A DNA stretch of 64,000 nt, taken from assembly GCF_017916515.1 (NCBI RefSeq), contig NZ_JAFMTA010000001.1:806001-870000 (forward strand), read 5' to 3'. The notes under the pieces were generated by a model. The model saw only the letters and a program-made list of their open reading frames with translations. It was not told the origin of the DNA and did not search any database. Position 1 is the first letter of the stretch, and every line of letters begins with the position of its first letter. This stretch comes from Naasia sp. SYSU D00948 (GTDB taxonomy: Bacteria > Actinomycetota > Actinomycetes > Actinomycetales > Microbacteriaceae). Made by a program: the position numbers and the translations under genes. Below are positions 61,204-64,000 of the stretch, piece after piece.

Positions 61204-63564
61204 ATGAACTCCCCTGTGTCCACCCTGCCTCTCTGGCGGGACACCACGGCATCCACCGAGGAGCGGGTCGAGGCCCTCGTCTCGGCGATGACCCTCGAGG
61301 AGAAGATCGCCCAGCTCTACGGAGTGTGGGTGGGCGCCTCGAACGAGGGCGCCGAGGTCGCTCCGCACCAGCACGACATGGAGAGCGTCGTCGACCTCGA
61401 CGAGCTGCTCCCCGACGGGCTGGGGCAGCTGACGCGCCCGTTCGGCACGCGTCCCGTCGACCCCGCGGTCGGCGCGCTGTCGCTGATGCGGAGCCAGGAG
61501 CGCATCGCGCGGAGCAACCGCTGGGGCATCCCGGCGGTCGCCCACGACGAGTGCCTCGCGGGCTTCGCCGCCTGGGGCGCCACCGCCTATCCGGTTCCGC
61601 CCTCGTGGGGCGCGACCTTCAACCCGGAGCTCATCGAGAGCATGGCCCGCCGCATCGGCGAGGACATGCGGTCCGTGGGTGTCCACCAGGGTCTCTCCCC
61701 CGTCCTGGACGTGGTGCGGGACGCCCGCTGGGGCCGGGTCGAGGAGACCATCGGCGAGGATCCGTACCTCGTCGCCACGGTGGGCACCGCGTACGTCCGC
61801 GGGCTCGAGTCGTCCGGCCTCGTCGCGACGCTCAAGCACTTCGTGGGCTACTCGGCCTCCAGGGCCGGGCGCAACCTCGCGCCCGTGTCGATCGGTCACC
61901 GTGAGCGCAACGACGTGCTGCTGCCGCCGTTCGAGATGGCCCTCCGCGAGGGAGGCGCGCGCTCCGTGATGAACGCGTACACCGACATGGACGGCATCCC
62001 GACGGCCGGCGACGTGGAGCTGCTCACCGGCCTCCTCCGCGACACCTGGGGCTTCGAGGGGACGGTGGTCGCGGACTACTTCGCGGTCGCCTTCCTCAAG
62101 AACCTGCACGGGACCGCGGGCGACCTGGGCGAGGCGGCCGGCCAGGCGCTGGCCGCGGGCATCGACGTGGAGCTCCCGACGGTGAACGCGTACGGGGCGC
62201 CCCTGCGCGAGGCGATCCGCGAGGGCCGCGTCGACGAGGCGCTCGTCGACCGCGCCCTGCGGCGAGTGCTCCGCCAGAAGGTGGAGCTCGGCCTGCTCGA
62301 CCCGGACTGGTCCGCCCGGCCCGCCGCGCTCTCCGACGAGGAGGACCAGGAGGCCGTCCGCGGATCGATCGACCTGGACAGCGCGGAGAACCGTGCGCTC
62401 GCGCGCGAGATCGCGGAGCAGGCGGTCATCCTGCTCACGAACGACGGCACGCTGCCCCTGCGCCGCCCGGCCAGGATCGCGGTGGTCGGCCCGAACGCGG
62501 ACAACCCGTTCGCGGTGCTCGGCTGCTACTCCTTCCCGGCGCACATCGGGGTCCACCACCCCGACTTCGCGATCGGGATCGAGCTGCCCACGCTGCTGGA
62601 GGCGCTGCGCGAGGAGTTCCCGGACAGCGAGATCGAGTTCGTGCAGGGCACGACGATCGACGGCGGCGAGACGGACGGGATCGCCGAGGCGGTCGCGCTC
62701 GCGCAGAGCGCCGACGTCGTCGTGGTCGCCCTCGGCGACCGGGCGGGGCTGTTCGGCCGCGGCACGAGCGGCGAGGGCTGCGACGCCGCGACGCTCGCGC
62801 TGCCCGGCGCCCAGCAGGACCTGCTCGACGCCGTGGTCGGATCGGGCACGCCGACCGTCGTCACCCTGCTCTCGGGGCGCCCCTACGCGCTCGGCCGCGC
62901 CGTCACGGACGCGTCCGCCATCGTGCAGACGTTCTTCCCCGGCGAGGAGGGCACCCGCGCCATCGCGTCCGTGCTGAGCGGTGCGGTCAACCCGAGCGGG
63001 CGCCTGCCGCTCTCGGTGCCGTCGTCGCCCGGCTCGCAGCCGTCCACCTACCTGGCGGCTCCGCTCGCCCGCTCCAGCTCGGTCTCGAACATCGACCCCA
63101 CCCCCGCGTTCCCCTTCGGGCACGGGATCGGCTACACGACGTTCGAGTGGACGGGGTCGGAGAGCAGCGGCGAGGAGATCCCCATCGACGGCGAGGCGCG
63201 GGTCTCGGTCCGCGTCGCCAACCGGGGCGACCGGGCCGGCGCCGAGGTCGTGCAGCTCTACCTGCACGACCCGGTCGCGTCAGTCGTACGTCCGGTGCAG
63301 CGCCTGATCGGCTTCACCCGGGTGGAGCTCGAGGCGGGGCAGGAGGCGGAGATCTCCGTCACCGTGCCGGCCGACCTCGCGGCCTTCACGTCCCGCTCGG
63401 GAGAGCGGATCGTGGAGCCCGGCGAGCTCGTCCTCGGCCTCGGCCGGTCGAGCGGGGACATCGTCCTCAGCACGTCGGTGACCCTCGTCGGGGACGTCCG
63501 CGTCGTGGACCATACCCGCGAGCTGCACCCGCGGTTCACCGTGTCGCCCTCCTCGGAAGGCTGA
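61204..63564 (+). CDS. GH3 glycosidase, probable beta-xylosidase
   Basis: 786 aa, no signal peptide. GH3 N-domain: FGTRPVDPAVGA, SPVLDVVRDARWGRVEETIG, KHFVGYSASRAGRN (211-224) and nucleophile D291 in TVVADYFAVAF. The GH3 C-domain has VAVVGPNADNPFAVLG-like and FGHGIGYTTFEW, and a fibronectin-III-like domain ends the protein (RVANRGDRAGAEVVQLYL). It should hydrolyse imported oligosaccharides; xylosidase is inferred from the operon. Follows the permease after 10 bp. Confidence 0.92.
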   Translation: MNSPVSTLPLWRDTTASTEERVEALVSAMTLEEKIAQLYGVWVGASNEGAEVAPHQHDMESVVDLDELLPDGLGQLTRPFGTRPVDPAVGALSLMRSQERIARSNRWGIPAVAHDECLAGFAAWGATAYPVPPSWGATFNPELIESMARRIGEDMRSVGVHQGLSPVLDVVRDARWGRVEETIGEDPYLVATVGTAYVRGLESSGLVATLKHFVGYSASRAGRNLAPVSIGHRERNDVLLPPFEMALREGGARSVMNAYTDMDGIPTAGDVELLTGLLRDTWGFEGTVVADYFAVAFLKNLHGTAGDLGEAAGQALAAGIDVELPTVNAYGAPLREAIREGRVDEALVDRALRRVLRQKVELGLLDPDWSARPAALSDEEDQEAVRGSIDLDSAENRALAREIAEQAVILLTNDGTLPLRRPARIAVVGPNADNPFAVLGCYSFPAHIGVHHPDFAIGIELPTLLEALREEFPDSEIEFVQGTTIDGGETDGIAEAVALAQSADVVVVALGDRAGLFGRGTSGEGCDAATLALPGAQQDLLDAVVGSGTPTVVTLLSGRPYALGRAVTDASAIVQTFFPGEEGTRAIASVLSGAVNPSGRLPLSVPSSPGSQPSTYLAAPLARSSSVSNIDPTPAFPFGHGIGYTTFEWTGSESSGEEIPIDGEARVSVRVANRGDRAGAEVVQLYLHDPVASVVRPVQRLIGFTRVELEAGQEAEISVTVPADLAAFTSRSGERIVEPGELVLGLGRSSGDIVLSTSVTLVGDVRVVDHTRELHPRFTVSPSSEG

Positions 63565-63569
63565 CACCC

Positions 63570-64000
63570 GTGCGCGCACCGCGGGCTCGCGCCGGCGGCG
63601 CCCGCGGTGCAGGCGACGGGGAGGGCACCTCCCCCGCCTCCGGCGAGCGCGTCACGCTGAGTGACGTGGCGGCGGAGGCGGGGGTCTCCCTCGCCACCAT
63701 CTCCAAGGTGCTCAACGGCCGCCCGGATGTCGCGCCCGAGACCCGGGCGCGCATCGAGCAGCTCGTCGAGCGCCACGGCTACCTCCGCCGCGGCGCCGGT
63801 CCGCGTCGCTCCACCCTCCTCGAGGTCGTGTTCCACGCGCTCGAGAGCGCCTGGGCGCTCGAGATCGTCCGCGGCGCCGAGAGTGCAGCGCGGGAGCGAG
63901 GGCTGAGCCTCGTCCTCACCGAGAGCGGCAGCCGGCACTCCCCCGACTCGGGCTGGATCGACGGCGTCCTGAAGCGGCGTCCTGCGGGGGTCGTGCTCGT
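63570..64000 (+). CDS. LacI-family regulator of the xylan operon, N-terminal part (cut by window end)
   Basis: From a GTG at 63570, five bases after the GH3 stop. A Gly/Ala/Arg-rich lead of about 27 aa precedes the LacI helix-turn-helix VTLSDVAAEAGVSLATISKV and hinge LNGRPDVAPETRARIEQLV. The effector domain begins LLEVVFHALESAWALEIVRG and runs out of the window. As the last gene seen in the operon, it probably binds the CGAAA/TTTCG palindromes at 57932 and 51613 and is released by a xylan-derived sugar. Confidence 0.9.
   Translation, partial: MRAPRARAGGARGAGDGEGTSPASGERVTLSDVAAEAGVSLATISKVLNGRPDVAPETRARIEQLVERHGYLRRGAGPRRSTLLEVVFHALESAWALEIVRGAESAARERGLSLVLTESGSRHSPDSGWIDGVLKRRPAGVVL

Overview
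The window is high-GC actinobacterial chromosome, most likely Microbacteriaceae: the actinobacterial regulators CarD, GlnR, SenX3-RegX3 and SigK-RskA, a fused IspDF, frequent GTG/TTG starts and overlapping ATGA/GTGA gene junctions all point that way. No rRNA or species marker is present, so the genus is left open.

Region 1 (about 262-17,329) is an integrated mobile element of about 17 kb sitting in the 3' end of a tRNA-Thr(UGU) gene. The displaced tRNA 3' end lies at 249-291 and the intact tRNA at 17,296-17,368. The tRNA-proximal end carries an excisionase (xis), a tyrosine integrase, a noncoding region rich in inverted repeats (candidate oriT) and a MobF/TraA relaxase-helicase. No type IV secretion, FtsK/TraB translocase or replication initiator gene was seen, so it looks mobilizable rather than self-transmissible. 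The other half is accessory cargo: a PD-(D/E)XK protein, small unknown proteins, a serine-recombinase relic, three frameshifted genes (two GIY-YIG type), a retron (DUF3800 partner, a 12-bp-stem RNA candidate and a reverse transcriptase with NAxxH, YVDD and VTG motifs), and a 450-aa protein with a nuclease-like motif. The retron is the best candidate for an uncharacterised defence system here.

Region 2 (17.4-31.1 kb) is core chromosome. A 1565-aa secreted multi-repeat Ig-like protein is bracketed by two copies of a long palindrome and preceded by tandem GTTCA-N6-TGAAC sites. Then come a DsbA-like thioredoxin protein, an orphan sugar-ABC ATPase (MsmX/MsiK type), a DUF4032 protein, the carD-ispDF-cysS-rlmB cluster and a lipoprotein.

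Region 3 (31.2-49.6 kb) is dominated by phosphate biology: regX3-senX3, phoU, ppk and pstSCAB with an 11-bp-period PHO box, together with glnR, gpmA, a NUDIX/phosphatase fusion, ygfZ, a MocR regulator, a nitrobindin-like protein and sigK-rskA. Palindromic extragenic repeats lie between phoU and gpmA.

Region 4 (49.7-64 kb) contains small membrane proteins, tRNA-Lys(UUU), a bifunctional-nuclease-domain protein and a xylan-utilisation locus. The locus has an intracellular GH10, a 1504-aa secreted CBM-CE4-CBM-GH10-CBM9 enzyme, a sugar-binding lipoprotein with two permeases but no ATPase, a GH3 glycosidase and a LacI regulator cut by the window end. Matching CGAAA/TTTCG palindromes in front of the intracellular GH10 and the transporter operon suggest common LacI control. 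The orphan ATPase at 23.7 kb is the natural candidate to energise the importer.
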